Source: Myoxocephalus aenaeus | Taxonomy: Eukaryota; Chordata; Actinopteri; Perciformes; Cottidae | NCBI GenBank assembly: GCA_038501785.1 | Contig: JBAMJR010000089.1 | Location: 2,352,001-2,416,000 of the forward strand | Direction of reading: 5' to 3' | Length of the DNA: 64,000 nucleotides | Shown: positions 10,859-26,367 of the stretch, one piece after another | Position numbering within the stretch: position 1 is the first letter of the stretch | Layout of the letters: every line of letters starts with the position of its first letter | The notes under the pieces: model-generated | Seen by the model: the letters and a program-made list of their open reading frames with translations, nothing else | Told to the model about the DNA's origin: nothing | Databases searched by the model: none | Translations under genes and position numbers: made by a program

Positions 10859-12732
10859 AAAAATTATGGATGTCATCTCATGACATGCATGTTTCCTTTT
10901 ATGTCATCAAATTGTGGTTGCTTTCCATAACAACAAGCAGCCAGTTGAGGCTACACCACAGGAGTTCACTTGTATTAAAGGTACTAACTGCACCAAGAAT
11001 AAATAAGTAATTTCTGATCACACAAAGAAATATAAAAACATCATATTCACAGCATTTTGAGGAGGAACAAATTAAAGTGCGAGAAAGCAATTATGACACA
11101 CACAAAGAAGCAGCGATAGTTTTAAAGTACAACAAACAAGGTTGTGACATTATTGATATTTTGAGGTTTCTTCTGCAACCATGAAGGCAATACGACACTG
11201 TTTTACTTTCTGTGACACCAGGATTTGCTCGTGGACAGCAGTCAATGTGGAGTGTTCCAGAGCTGAAAACCCTGCAGATAAACACAATAAGACCTGCTGA
11301 TGCACACTGATGGGATTACTCTGCTGTCGCCATGGTGAACATGGCCTTGTTAGATGTGACCTTCTCTTGGGCCAGAACAAAAGCCTTCACATAGACAAAT
11401 GATAATACATTGTGGTACTTAGTTTTGAGCATGCCATTGTATTTATAAACAATTTGCCTGCAAGTTATAATGTTGAGGTAATAGAATAATTAAGGTGGTT
11501 GACAGAGGGGATGGTGGAGGTCTCTCTGTTCAATAACATTCAGTGGCATTTTCTTCCAGACGTCAAGGGAAGCCAAGACAGCTCCTTAATAAAGGTATTT
11601 TCTTCTGTCGGGTAACACAAGTTTGAGTTTTTTTTTAAACAACAGTGATGTGTTATAGTTAGAGGGAACTGTGCTCGTATGGTTGAGGCAGTCATGCCTG
11701 GTGAGCTAGGTGAAACTAGCATCAAATAATATAAATCAACCTGTCAGATGTTGCCACTGTCCTTCCACTTGGAAACTTGAAAGTCAGGTTTTCTTTTTGT
11801 GTCTATTGCAATGAGATATCCCTCTTCTCATATACTAAAAGTATAGATAGCATATATGGGTTACTTTGTCCGTATGCATATTTGTAAAAGAGTCCATAGG
11901 AATCTATTGCTGTCTTTTATTGACTAATTCCCTACTAATTTCCTAATTGGCCATATGTGTGTATGATGTGTATTATTATTTCTACCTGCCATGCGTTTCC
12001 CTGCTTCCAGTTCAATGCGTTTCATTCCCCAAGTTTTACACAAATTTGTGATTTGAACATAAGCATTCAAATGTACAGTTCACCCTCTGTGCATTTTGAT
12101 ACATATTCAATTACAGCGCCCCCAAAAAAAAGAAGAAGAAAAACAGAATTCTACTTTGCAGCAGAAGCATTATCGTTATAGCCTCACAATAACAATCAGA
12201 GGAGATGGAGATCACGAAGCAGGTGAAAGCTGTTAGATCCTGCAGAGAACTGTGTTATCATGACGTTAAAAGAAAGCAGTTTGATTTAGAACTTTTCACT
12301 TAAAAGCAAAGTTTCAGTGAAGGAAATGAACGCTAAAGCCCCAGGAGGAGGCTGCACCCACACCAAGCACATTGGTGCTCTCATTAAAGATGTGTCGTCA
12401 CTGAGATGAGAGCACGCACACCATGTAGCAATACTGTCTCAGGAGTCCATATTATTTTGGACTGCAGAATTTGGTCTTTTGAAAAATGCTGCAACCACAG
12501 AATACACAGAGCATTCACAAGTCATTATTTGAAATGGCAGTCATATGAACTAAATGTTGTTTTTATTCATTAGCGAAGCCAACTTTAAGATTTCTGTTCA
12601 TGCTGAAACTGATTGGGTGAAGATTGTATGTCACCATTGTTTGGGATCTGACAGTTGATCAGATTATATTATTCAAAATCATTCCGGCTAATGGAGCATG
12701 ATGCTTCGTGTGAATATAGTCTGTAATGGTCA
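10859..12732. other. gene-free stretch
   Basis: AT-rich sequence with no recognisable exon, RNA gene or complete repeat. Short A runs occur near 12124-12142 (an AAGAAGAAGAAAAA tract). Confidence 0.55.
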
Positions 12733-13372
12733 ATGATGAGGTTGGCGTCGGCAGATCTGTGGTTGCGGGTGGGAGCGTGTCGGTTCAGGAGGTCAGAGAG
12801 GTATGAAGGGACTTAAGGTTGTGCAGGGTTTTGTAGGTGATGAGGAGATTCTTAAACTGGATTTTTTGCTGGAGAGCCAGTGGAGGTTTTGGAGGACTGG
12901 GGTGATGCGGTGCAGGAGTGGGAGAGGAGACGGTCAGCTGACTTCTGGATGTATTGTAGTTTGTTGATGATTTTGGTGGATGCCGTACAGGATGCTGTTG
13001 AAGTAGTCCAGTGATGAAGGCGTGGATGAGTGTTTCAGCGACGGGAGGGGCGTAGCCGGGCAATATTTTTTAGATGAAAGAATGCGTTGTGGTGGCGTTA
13101 AAAGGAGAGGGTTGGATCGAAGATGACACCAAGGTTACAAATGTGTGTGGAAGCGGGAACAGTGGGCCCATCGATGCAGAGGGAGAGTTGTGGTGCGATT
13201 TGTTTAGTGATTTGGAGCCGATGATGAGTTTGAGGAAGTTTGCTTACATCCAGGTTTTTAAATCTGTGAGGCAGTTGGTGATGGTGGAGTAGGTAGTTGG
13301 TGTGATGGATTTGGTGGAGATGTAGAGCTGTGCATCCACTTCGACATATACTGTATGTTTCTAGCATTATTG
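12733..13372 (-). pseudogene. decayed LINE reverse-transcriptase fragment (C-terminal half)
   Basis: Read on the minus strand, the region gives in order DAQLYISTKS, TITNCLTDLKTWM, SLCIDGPTVPASTHICNLGVIFDPTLSF (split here by family landmarks ICNLGVIFDPTLSF), AETLIHAFITG and FKNLLITYKTLHNL. These correspond to the blocks downstream of the reverse-transcriptase active site in a common fish non-LTR retrotransposon family: DTQLYL..., CL.DIKSWM, LGVIFD..LSF, AETLIHAFI.S, FK.LLLTYKAL. Frameshifts and at least two stop codons separate the blocks. The catalytic FADD box lies outside the fragment or is lost. It is therefore a dead, 5'-truncated copy. The family is probably in the CR1/L2/Rex1 group; the exact clade is not resolved. 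Confidence 0.75.
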
Positions 13373-14286
13373 GATGTAAAAAGCTCAGATTAAAAATAAA
13401 TCCTGCTCAAACAACTGTTTTTCCTTAACAGCCATGCCTTAGCATACATTACTTTGCAGCAGCGATGATTCAATGTAGAAAGTCAGATATGCTCTATTTC
13501 CACACTGTGCTGATTTTCTGAACAGCCACTTGTGTTTAGCAGGCTACAGAAAATTGTGAGATACAAACAAGCAGTCTGCTTTCATGCATGTTTGTTATTT
13601 TCTTCCTCCTTCATTGTTTCTGATTAGTCAGTTCATGCCTTTTGGTTAAATTACCCATTATGTTGTTGTCTTAAGTCCCTTTATTGTCCTAAGTAGGGTA
13701 ATAAGGATTCACTATCCAGGAGTAAATATACAAGATAATAATTAAGTAAATTATTAAAAATGTTGAGATATATTTTCTTTTCTTTTGTCCTTCTTTCTTT
13801 CTTTCACTGTCTCCCTTTTCACTGGGGTCAAACAGAAGATTATATCAGCTTGCTGCATGGCACAGAGGATTTGGACACTATTTGATTCAGGAGACCGCTA
13901 GGATCAATTTCAACCTGGCCGGCTCACTGCTTGGGTAGCTTCTATGGCTGCCAGTTCAGGGCTATGACCTGGATTACAATGCTCAATCAATGGGACACAG
14001 GAATTCTACCCAAAGCAACCAAGAGATAGAAACTTGGTCCTTTGGCACACGCACCCATCATTTCTCATTCTCTCATCTGACTACTTTTTCATTCCCACTT
14101 TCAATTTCGAAATCGCCATTCTTTGCGTGTTTGTCTAATTCCCTGTAATTTCTGAGGGTGAATAGTATTTTTTGATCAAGTTTACAATCCATAGTAATCC
14201 TCCATTTCTCTTCATCTCTCCTGTTATGCTGACGTGCACCCCGATTACCCTCCATTGGTTCCTTCTATAGGTAAGTCAGTGTGTAT
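13373..14286. other. gene-free stretch
   Basis: No recognisable gene. A CTTTCTTTC-type pyrimidine tract lies at about 13775-13815. The sequence is otherwise unremarkable AT-rich DNA. Confidence 0.5.
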
Positions 14287-14358
14287 TATCTATCTATCTA
14301 TCTGTCTATCTGTCTGTCTGTCTGTCTGTCTGTCTATCCGTCTATCCGTCTGTCTGTC
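14287..14358 (+). repeat. (TCTA/TCTG)n tetranucleotide microsatellite
   Basis: About 18 tetranucleotide units: TCTA at the left, then TCTG, then alternating TCTA-TCCG and TCTG units. Confidence 0.97.
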
Positions 14359-14812
14359 GACTGCGCAGTGATAAAAGTGTGATATTTAAATAGATCTGAC
14401 AACCCTCGTATTAGTTTGAACCGTGAGGTTATTGACACAATGCAGTCCAGTTTGTTTGGATTTTTGTCTTTCATAGCGTAGAGTAATTTGCTTGTGGCTT
14501 AAGTATAGTAAGGAAGTGACTGATATGGCAGTTACATTGTTAAAGTGACTTTGATAGCTAATCAATTTGATGGTAGTGTGGCAATGCATTGATTAGTTTT
14601 GTTCCTCTACTCAGCTGTTTGACAAATACAATAACTGTATGAAAGTTGGCATAGTGGAAATTCCGTCCAGGGAATCCGAAAGGAATCATAAGTACTGCAG
14701 AAACAGTGTCTTGACATAATAGCTATATTCAAATCACCTGTCCTGCCCTTTTAGAAAGTTATGATTAGTAAGGTAAGGAGTGTGATTACAGTATAACGGA
14801 ACTTGTTGCACA

Positions 14813-14843
14813 AGGGTTTTTAGGGTTTTAGGGTTTTTAGGGT
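14813..14843 (+). repeat. short telomere-like run (T4-5AGGG)n
   Basis: Four consecutive AGGG cores separated by runs of four or five T. It differs from the vertebrate telomere repeat TTAGGG in having a longer T run, so it may be coincidence or a degenerate interstitial block. Confidence 0.7.
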
Positions 14844-16739
14844 CATCTGTATTAATTTAACAACATACTGGAGTATGTTCAAATGCTAGGTGTATGAGAA
14901 ATACTCACACGCTTAGTAGTACACCTCTACCCAATTGGTCAAGTTAGCAACAACAGTAGCATATCTTATAGTACTCATATGGTATTGTGTTTGTTGGGGT
15001 GTATTAATCATCAGCTGCCGTGTATGATGGTATCAAGGTGGAGTTTGATTTAACATGTCAGATATTATTTTGGTTTTGTGACATTGCAGATAGTCTCGAT
15101 AAAACAGTTTTTAAATGCAAGAGCCATTGTTTACTTTGGTTACAATGCATCACGGCCTTATTGCAATAGGTACTCTTAAAAAATTATCTGCCAAAAAATA
15201 AAAGTCTATTTGGTTGTTTACATAAACAATAGTAAATAATCATAATAAATAAAAAGGTGCAAAGACTTTTCAAGAAGGATGTCCATCATGAACTCAGGAA
15301 GTCTCGGATTGGTTGTTTTGGGGGGATTATATTGAATATAACCTGAATAAAAACTTCTTCTCTCACAGAAATATCAGTTATTATATGTTACACTAAACAT
15401 ATACACAACATCATGCTCTTCATGTTAACATATAAGGAGCATCACAATATCAGGGTATGACTGCACTTGATTGCCATATTATATTCCACTGCTGCCACAC
15501 TATCATAAGTATCGTAAGCCATGCCACTCACACATTGGGTCTCTGTAAAAGATCAGAGGGTTCAGGTAGTGTTGAGTGGCTGTGGATGGATGGGTGCTTT
15601 GAGGCAGACAGCCATACTTTATGGATCCTTGGTTTTGGAGTGGCGGTGCCAGAGTCAAGTGTGTCGACAATGCAATGATCACTCATAGCCGCTGATGCAA
15701 CTCTTGACAGCAGACTTGGTTGCTTTTGCACATGTATGCATGCGCACAAGACAAAGACAATAAAACCTACTTTGTCAATAGCTTACTCAAACCAACCTTG
15801 TCCATTTTAGTAAAATTAATGGAGCAACAGTTTCAGAAAAAACAGCCGAGTGAACAGTTTAGACGGCGCTGAGGAATGATGAACACACATGTATAATAGA
15901 CAAGCACAGGAAAAAACACACCCATCCAATCCCATCCAAAAATAAGCACTTCAAGGCAGCATAAGCTCAGAGTGTTGCAGGTACTTTCTTAAACTGTCCC
16001 ATCACATATCTCTTCTCTTTAAATAGGACAGAGAAGAAGGAAAGCAACAGAAGGATAGGGAGGTTCAAGGACATAAAGGGGAAATGTGATTGATCTAAAG
16101 GGAGATGCGTCTGGCCAGGCTCTCAACTATACCTCCCCCTCCCAACCAGTACAGCCCACAGAGCCAGCCGTCCTACCTAAGTCAGGGTGATGGAAGACCT
16201 TGTCTGCCTCTGTGCTGCAATGAGAAAAGAGAGTGGGAGAGTGCAAATGTACAGGCAGTTCTGGAAAAGTTTGGGAGTGGGCCAGCACAGACAGTATCCT
16301 AACACACTTGAGGTTTCAGGGCCTACTCTAGATTATACTTAATATTAGAACACATTACATAGATTTGTGCAAATATCATTGAATAGTTTTCCAAGTTATC
16401 AAAATACGACAAAAATCCAAAGGTTGCCTATCATTTTTACTAAAGCCCGTACACTGAATATCAAGCTTCATATCCAAGTCATCATTGAGGTGTTGCAACA
16501 CTGATCAAATTAAATTGTTAACCAAGTTGAAATAATTGCTTCATTTGGTAACACTCACATTTCATTGTATATTACAAATTGAAGTTATTATTTTAAGTTG
16601 GTTCACAATTCTCATGGATGCTCTTATACCTCTCACTTTTGACGAACAATAACTCGATAAACTGTATGGCTATATTCAACTTGTATCTTACCACAATGAT
16701 TTTTTCGATATCTTAACATAAGTTATATGTTTGTGTGTT
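14844..16739. other. gene-free stretch
   Basis: AT-rich sequence without a recognisable gene or complete repeat. Confidence 0.5.
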
Positions 16740-17040
16740 CTGTCGCGCAACACAAGCGATCAGTGCACCTGCCGGGGGCCCTGCAGTGCAAAACCACCTT
16801 AGGCAACAGAACTACTCGATCAGTTTTAGGAAAAGATTGTAGTTTGGTTATAATAAGTATGCTGTTTACATAACTTAAGGAGGTGGCGTTTAGGTATGAT
16901 AAGTCTGTAAGTTACGCAACCAAACTAAGGTCAAATAAGTCATTGTTGACTTGATTTCACACAGGACACGTGAAATCCTGTTTTTGTTTAACCATCTATT
17001 CTCCCCAACTTCTTCTCTACACAGACCTCATCGCTCTTTA
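16740..17040. repeat. possible old dispersed fish repeat
   Basis: The sequence contains TAGGAAAAGATTGTAGTTTGG, GGAGGTGGCGTTTAGG, AAGTTACGCAACCAAACT and TTTCACACAGGACACGTGAAA in this order. This arrangement resembles a dispersed repeat seen in many fish genomes (frequently with 'agttacgtaaccaaac' and 'gacacgaac' blocks). The recognition is from memory. No terminal repeat or duplication was found. Confidence 0.35.
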
Positions 17041-19261
17041 AACTATGTCACCTGACTTCCATAGAAGCAGCATGGGTTATATACAAATTAAAGCACATTA
17101 CTTTCTGTAGGTTTAGATACGAACAGTGAATGAGAACGCTCTGTTATATTACATGAATTGTGTATCGATGTAATTTCAAAGCAATACAACTAATAATCAT
17201 ATTATCATTTTACCCTTTAATGGAACACTATAATTCCTCAAATCTACCTTGAAATTTGCAAGCCTGTTCCATCTCCACTGAAAAAATAGACCAAGCTCAC
17301 CAATGCATCTTTTTGTGTTTGGCAGCCGAAATACATGAAATATGGTCTAAATGGTCTGCCCTCCCACCATAAGCCATACATCTTGAAGATTCAAGCAGCA
17401 TCATTTACTGCCAGAGCAAGGGCGGATGTAGCCGTGAGTGGGAGTGGATGAGCAGAGTTGGGTGAATGTGCTCTTGGGCTGCAGTGGGGGATGTCACTTA
17501 ACTCATTTAGTTCCTATCTCAAAATGAATTTGGCCATTTTTCTCTTCATGAGGTAAGACTCTATTGTGATGTCCAAGTGACTTTGTCTGTGGAGTGCATT
17601 GCTATGCAAGTGATTAGCAGAAGGTGTTCTGAGATGGCTGCCAGCTGAAACAAAGGGACAGATGAGGGATGCAATAAATAAGAAAAGTGAACAAACAAGT
17701 GTCATCCTCTTAAGTGTAGGAGGTCAAGGGGGAAAGTTTCTGAAGGAGGTTCCGTGCTGCTGTCTAAGAAAGAGAAGTCACCTCCTAGTTGGGGCGAGAG
17801 GCCTGGAACCACTTCAGAGTGCCTTCTGGCCATCCCTGAGGGAAACACTTCTCTGAAAACTTCTGGCCAACCTGTGGACAACCTTGGCATCACTAATGAG
17901 CTTGGTGGGCCTGAACTTCTGCAGCAGACTGTAACCCAGGCAACAGACTAGCTACCACATGCTCCGTTAGATTGTTTACCAAATGGCAAGTGGCTAAGGT
18001 GAGAGCCTGCAGCTAAATCAGATGTGTTGGCCTCAGCTGAACTGACAAGGGTTTTTAACATAAAGGCACCTTTATTCTTCACCCTTCAGTTCATTTTTTT
18101 TTCTTCTTTTGGGTCTTTTTGTGTGTTTAATGTAAAATATTCAGAAATAATAAATCACATCAAGAAGAGTTCAAGCCCTTGTTTCTCTTTGCCTATTAAA
18201 CATATTTTATTTGACCTTAAAATTAACAATTATTACAAGCCCACAAGTCCTTGACTTGACTTTAATGATAGCTACTTATGTTAGCTTCATTGTTATGCCA
18301 GCGTTGACCATGCTACTCACAAAGCTGTGGTGGGAAGCTTTTAAATTTATGCCAAACACATTCAAACATGTCATTCATCTTGATGTGATGCTGAACTTTA
18401 AAGCAACTACCTTTGCACAGTGCATATTAAGTTACTGTTCACAATGTGTGAGCTTCCTTGTTGTTTATCATGTCATGCCCACCACCACATGTTAGCTAGA
18501 CAGCTAATTACCAGTCAAGATCAAAGTGACACATAGAAACACGCACATGCTCCCTTTTCCTCCTGATGAACAATATATAATGTTATACCATGAGGAGTTA
18601 AAAGACACAAAATAATAGAAGAGTTCAATGCAAAAAGCATCGAAGCTCCTTTTTATAAAGGTCAGACCAATCTCTGTCGGAACGTTTGTATTCTGGAGCC
18701 GCTCACACGTGTGTATAAAATACTTGAGACTGAAAACCATCCAGCAGAATCAAGTGCAAAAGTAACGCTTAACGTTCAAATGCATCATCATTTTCAATCA
18801 AAGTCATTTGTTTGTATTTAATGACAGAACATCCACCCTTCAATAACCCATCAATATCAAACGTCTCTCATATCAGCCAATGTGGGGAAACTCATCAAGT
18901 GACATATCTTACAAAAGTATTTGCTTTGTATATCTGCAATTATGCTTCAAGCTGTCGGACATGTTTCTACTATAGTCGTGGCAAATGCATGCTTTCAAGA
19001 ATTAGCTTTACTGCCTTTGCCTACAGTTTACAGAAAAAGAAAGATATTTTGAAAGGTTTTCACACAAAAAGTGGACTCATAGGCAATATAACGTATAGGG
19101 CACTTCTCCTTGGAAAGGTGTCAATTAATGGCCAGCTGTCAGAATTTATAGTCAGATATAGCTTCATTGTTAATGGGGAAGTAAAACATCTGGTACTGGC
19201 AGATTAGCATTGCACGCTGAAATATCACTTGCTGTCAATCAATATAGTTAATATAGACTGC
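17041..19261. other. gene-free stretch
   Basis: Several short open frames occur here (the longest at 18812-19207, plus strand), but none contains a recognisable domain, codon pattern or flanking splice signals. I see no gene. Confidence 0.5.
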
Positions 19262-20262
19262 AGGTCAGAATCTGAATCTTGCACATACATGGAATTTGAC
19301 TCCGGTTTCACTTTGCTCTTTGTACTTTTTTCACACACAATATACAGTAAGCAAGATAAATATAAAAAATATAAAAAGGACATTAAAGACAGTAGTTAAA
19401 AAAGTGCAGATAGTGCAGATGAAGAGTCTGGTTAACTGTTCATAAGAGTGACGGCCAGTGGGAAGAAGCTGTTTCTGTGTCTGCTGGTTTTGGCGTACAG
19501 TGCTCTGTAGCGCCTACCAGAGGGGAGGAGTTGGAACAGCTTGTGTCCAGGGTGTGAGGGGTCTGTGGTGATCTTTACAGCCCGCTTCCTGACTCTGGAG
19601 GTGTACAAGTCCAGGATGGAGGGCAGGCTGGAACCAATGGTTCTCTCTGCAGACCTGACGATCCGTTGGAGTCTGACTCTGTCCTGTTTGGTGGCCGATT
19701 CAAACCACACAGTGATGGAAGAGCAGAGGACAGACTGGATGATGGCGGAGTAAAACAGGATCAGCAGCTCCTGAAGCAGGTTGAACTTCCTGAGCTGGCG
19801 CAGGAAGTACAGCCTCTGCTGGGCCTTTTTTCGGATGGTGTTGATGTTGGCGGTCCACTTCAGGTCCCGGGAGATTGTGGATCCCAGAAACTTGAAGGTC
19901 TCCACCGCAGAAACAGTGCTGTTGTGAATGGTGAGGGGGGGGGGGGGGGGGGTAGTGTTGGGGGGCTCCTCCTGAAGTCTACTGTCATCTCTACAGTTTT
20001 GGCCTTGTTCAGCTCCAGGTTGTTCTGACCACACCAGAGGACCAGCTGTTCAACCTCCCGTCTGTACGCAGACTCGTCACCGTTCCTGATGAGGCCGATG
20101 ACCGTTGTGTCGTCTGCGAACTTCAGGAGCTTAACAGATGGGTCCCCTGAGGTGCAGTCGTTGGTGTAGAGGGAGAAGAGCAGTGGAGAGAGCACACATC
20201 CCTGGGGGGGCGCCAGTGCTTATAGTCCGGGTGCTGGATATGATTTTTCCCAGCCTCACTCA
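19262..20262 (-). mobile_element. L2/CR1-type LINE, 5'-truncated copy 1
   Basis: On the minus strand the copy encodes part of the reverse transcriptase from the block after the conserved [12 protein letters not shown] motif ([26 protein letters not shown]) through a C-terminal segment ending [11 protein letters not shown]. An 18-base G run (19935-19952, C run on the coding strand) breaks the frame: the FADD part and the C-terminal part lie in different frames. Its plus-strand left edge, with CAGAATCTGAATC and then CACATACATGGAATTTGAC, is the element's 3' tail. The 5' break near 20262 follows TTTTCCCAGCCTCAC, where copy 2 continues and this copy does not. It is dead by truncation and frameshift. 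Confidence 0.88.
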
Positions 20263-20830
20263 GTCCATCAGTTCACACTGGTTTCTGTAGACTGTTCAGA
20301 AGAATAAAGTAATTATTTAGCTACACTGAAGTGTTAGACCACATGTGTCCAGCCTATACACTGGTGGTGAACCACATCGACACCTTGCCCATGCTGTGAG
20401 TGTATTTTTTGGTTGGGTGTAGAATTGGTGTGCAGGGATGATCAGCACTCACTGGTCTGTCTTAGGGCTGTGGGAGCCCTGTTACTATAGGAAGGCATTT
20501 TGGCAAAGAAAAGAATAGCTTAATTCGCATTCTTAACTCTGGGTGCTTTCTCACCTCACACAGTTTTGTGATCGGGTGAGGAAACCTTCAGAGCTAAACT
20601 ATACACCCTTTGTGCTAGCGAGCCATGACTGATTTCTGGCATCAACACATGTTGCTAAATTGCACAGGTCCCTGCTGGTTCCAATAGCTTTAGTGCACCC
20701 TGTCTTGCAGTATACACATATCATATACCCATGCATATATCCATGCATAGACGTAGACCATAGGCGGTCTACGTCTTTTAAGAAAATAACTGAACATATG
20801 TATGCTGTTAGTACAGTATGTTATGATATG
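20263..20830. other. gene-free spacer between LINE copies
   Basis: No gene is seen. It contains a hairpin at 20749-20776 (listed separately) and ordinary AT-rich sequence. Confidence 0.5.
20749..20776. repeat. 11-bp perfect inverted repeat, 6-base loop
   Basis: AGACGTAGACC (20749-20759) and GGTCTACGTCT (20766-20776) are exact reverse complements around the loop ATAGGC. No T run follows that would suggest a polymerase III terminator, and no known RNA is recognised. Confidence 0.9.
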
Positions 20831-20950
20831 TTTACTGCCTTCAGTTAGTATCATGGTATTTTTACTGCCTTCAGTTAATATCAGGGTGTTTTTTACTGCC
20901 TTCAGTTAGTATCGGTATGTTTACTAGCTTCAGTTGGTATCACGGTGTTA
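20831..20950 (+). repeat. minisatellite, about 30-bp unit, four copies
   Basis: Units start with TTTACTGCCTTCAGTTAGTA (the last with TTTACTAGCTTCAGTTGGTA) at about 20831, 20861, 20892 and 20920. They end in TCATGGTATT-, TCAGGGTGTT- or TCACGGTGTT-like sequence and differ by substitutions and 1-2-base indels. Confidence 0.92.
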
Positions 20951-21230
20951 TTGTCATCTAGAAATTCAATTTATATTGAACTGAATTGTTTTCGCAATAA
21001 CAGTTTGATGGCAAGTGTAATCTCTGTTTGGATTATGTTCAGAGGGAATGTTGTTGGAGTGAATGAGGTGCTACAGTTATGTGCCAACTGGAGTTTCAGG
21101 GAGGGGGTCACGATGGATGGTGGGCATACAGAGGGCAGGACGGTGACAACAGAGACTGGCACATCCTGAGTTCCGTATGTGGTTTTGTGGAGGCAACACA
21201 TACTTAAGTTTAGGGGAAGGTTTTGGTTAA
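20951..21230. other. short gene-free spacer
   Basis: No gene or repeat is recognised between the minisatellite and the tail of LINE copy 2. Confidence 0.5.
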
Positions 21231-22697
21231 ATCAGAATCAGAATCAGAATCAGAATCAGCTTTAATGGCCATGTACATTTTCACATACATGGAATTTGAC
21301 TCCGGTTTCACTGGCTCTCGTACTTTTTTCCACACACAATATACAAGATAAATATAAAAAATATAAAAAGGACATTAAAGACAGTAGTAAGACAACAAAA
21401 AAGTGCAGATAGTGCAGATGAAGAGTCTGTTTAACTGTTCATCAGAGTGACGGCCAGTGGGAAGAAACTGTTTCTGTGTCTGGTGGTTTTGGCATACAGT
21501 GCTCTGTAGCGCCTTCCAGAGGGGAGGAGTTGGAACAGCTTGTGTCCAGGGTGTGAGGGGTCTGTGGTGATCTTTACAGCCCGCTTCCTGACTCTGGCGG
21601 TGTGCAAGTCCAGGATGGAGGGCAGGCTGGAACCAATGGTTCTCTCTGCAGACCTGACGATCCGCTGTAGTCTGACTCTGTCCTGTTTGGTGGCCGATCC
21701 AAACCACACAGTGATGGAGGAGCAGAGGACAGACTGGATGATGGCGGTGTAGAACAGGATCAGCAGCTCCTGAGGCAGGTTGAATTTCCTGAGCTGGCGC
21801 AGGAAGTACAGCCTCTGCTGGGCCTTTTTCCGGATGGTGTTGATGTTGGCGGTCCACTTCAGGTCCCGGGAGATTGTGGATCCCAGAAACTTGAAGGTCT
21901 CCACCGCAGAAACAGTGCTGTTGAGTATTGTGAGGGGGGGTAGTGTTGGGGGGCTCCTCCTGAAGTCCACTGTCATCTCTACAGTTTTGGCCTTGTTCAG
22001 CTCCAGGTGGTTCTGACCACACCAGAGAACCAGCTGTTCAACCTCCCGTCTGTACGCAGACTCGTCCCCGTCGCTGATGAGGCCGATGACCGTTGTGTCG
22101 TCTGCGAACTTCAGGAGTTTAACAGATGGGTCCCCTGAAGTGCAGTCGTTGGTGTAGAGGGAGAAGAGCAGTGGAGAGAGCACACATCCCTGGGGGGCGC
22201 CAGTGCTTATAGTCCGGGTGCTGGATATGATTTTTCCCAGCCTCACCTGCTGCGTCCTGTCTGTCAGGAAGTTTGTGATCCACCGGCAGGTGGGAGCTGG
22301 CACGGTGAGCTGGGAGAGTTTGGGTTGAAGAACCTCCGGGATGATCGTGTTGAATGCAGAGCTGAAGTCCACAAACAGAACCCTTGCATATCTCCCTGGG
22401 GTGTCCAGGTGTTGAAGAATATGGTGCAGTCCCATATTAACTGCATCATCCACCGACCTGTTTGCACGGTAGGCAAACTGCAGGGGGTCCAGCAGGGTCC
22501 CTGTGATGTCCTTCAGATGGGTCAACACCAGCCTCTCAAAGGACTTCATGACCACAGACGTCAGGGCGACGGGTCTGTAGTCATTTAATCCTGTGATGGA
22601 GGATTTCTTGGGGACCGGGATGATCAAGGAGCGCTTGAAGCAGGAAGGGACTTCACACAGCTCCAGTGATCGGTTGAAGATCTCCGTGAAGAATGGT
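21231..22697 (-). mobile_element. L2/CR1-type LINE, 5'-truncated copy 2 with open reverse-transcriptase frame
   Basis: The minus-strand 3' end lies at 21231, with a (GATTCT)n-type tail (plus strand: four GAATCA repeats, then GCTTTAATGGCCATGTA). The copy extends upstream to about 22697, where homology to the element's coding sequence stops. It covers the reverse-transcriptase domain but not the upstream endonuclease. Copy 1 (19262-20262) is closely similar over the shared part. No clear target duplication was found, which is common for truncated LINE insertions. Confidence 0.9.
21431..22627 (-). pseudogene. LINE reverse transcriptase, 398-codon open fragment (no proper start)
   Basis: Seen: the frame is open for 398 codons with TTG, not ATG, at its upstream edge; the same frame continues a little further upstream with [19 protein letters not shown]. 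In order it has [20 protein letters not shown] (first catalytic aspartate block), [33 protein letters not shown] (the FADD active-site box), the [11 protein letters not shown] block, and a C-terminal region ending [12 protein letters not shown]...[11 protein letters not shown]. Known: these are motifs of non-LTR retrotransposon reverse transcriptases, which copy element RNA at a nicked target. Inferred: the copy lacks its endonuclease and 5' region and cannot act alone, although the catalytic residues are intact, which implies a fairly recent insertion. Confidence 0.9.
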
Positions 22698-26100
<3,403 letters not shown>

Positions 26101-26367
26101 TAGGGTTGCAAAGGGGCGGAAATTTTCCGGGAAATTTTCGGAAAGTTTCCGGAAAGTTTCCTCGGGAATTTTGGGAATTTAGAAAAAAAAAAAACGTGCC
26201 TAAGTTTTTTTGCAAAAGCATATAACAGGGAACTTAAATGTAGTTGAGAACAAGACTATGCACGCCTAGCTCAGCTGGACCCTGAATGCAGCTGGTTGGG
26301 AACATTGTCTGCCAGAAACATAAACGTAAACATAAAACGTTCTGTTGTTTTTGAACGTCTTTGTCAT

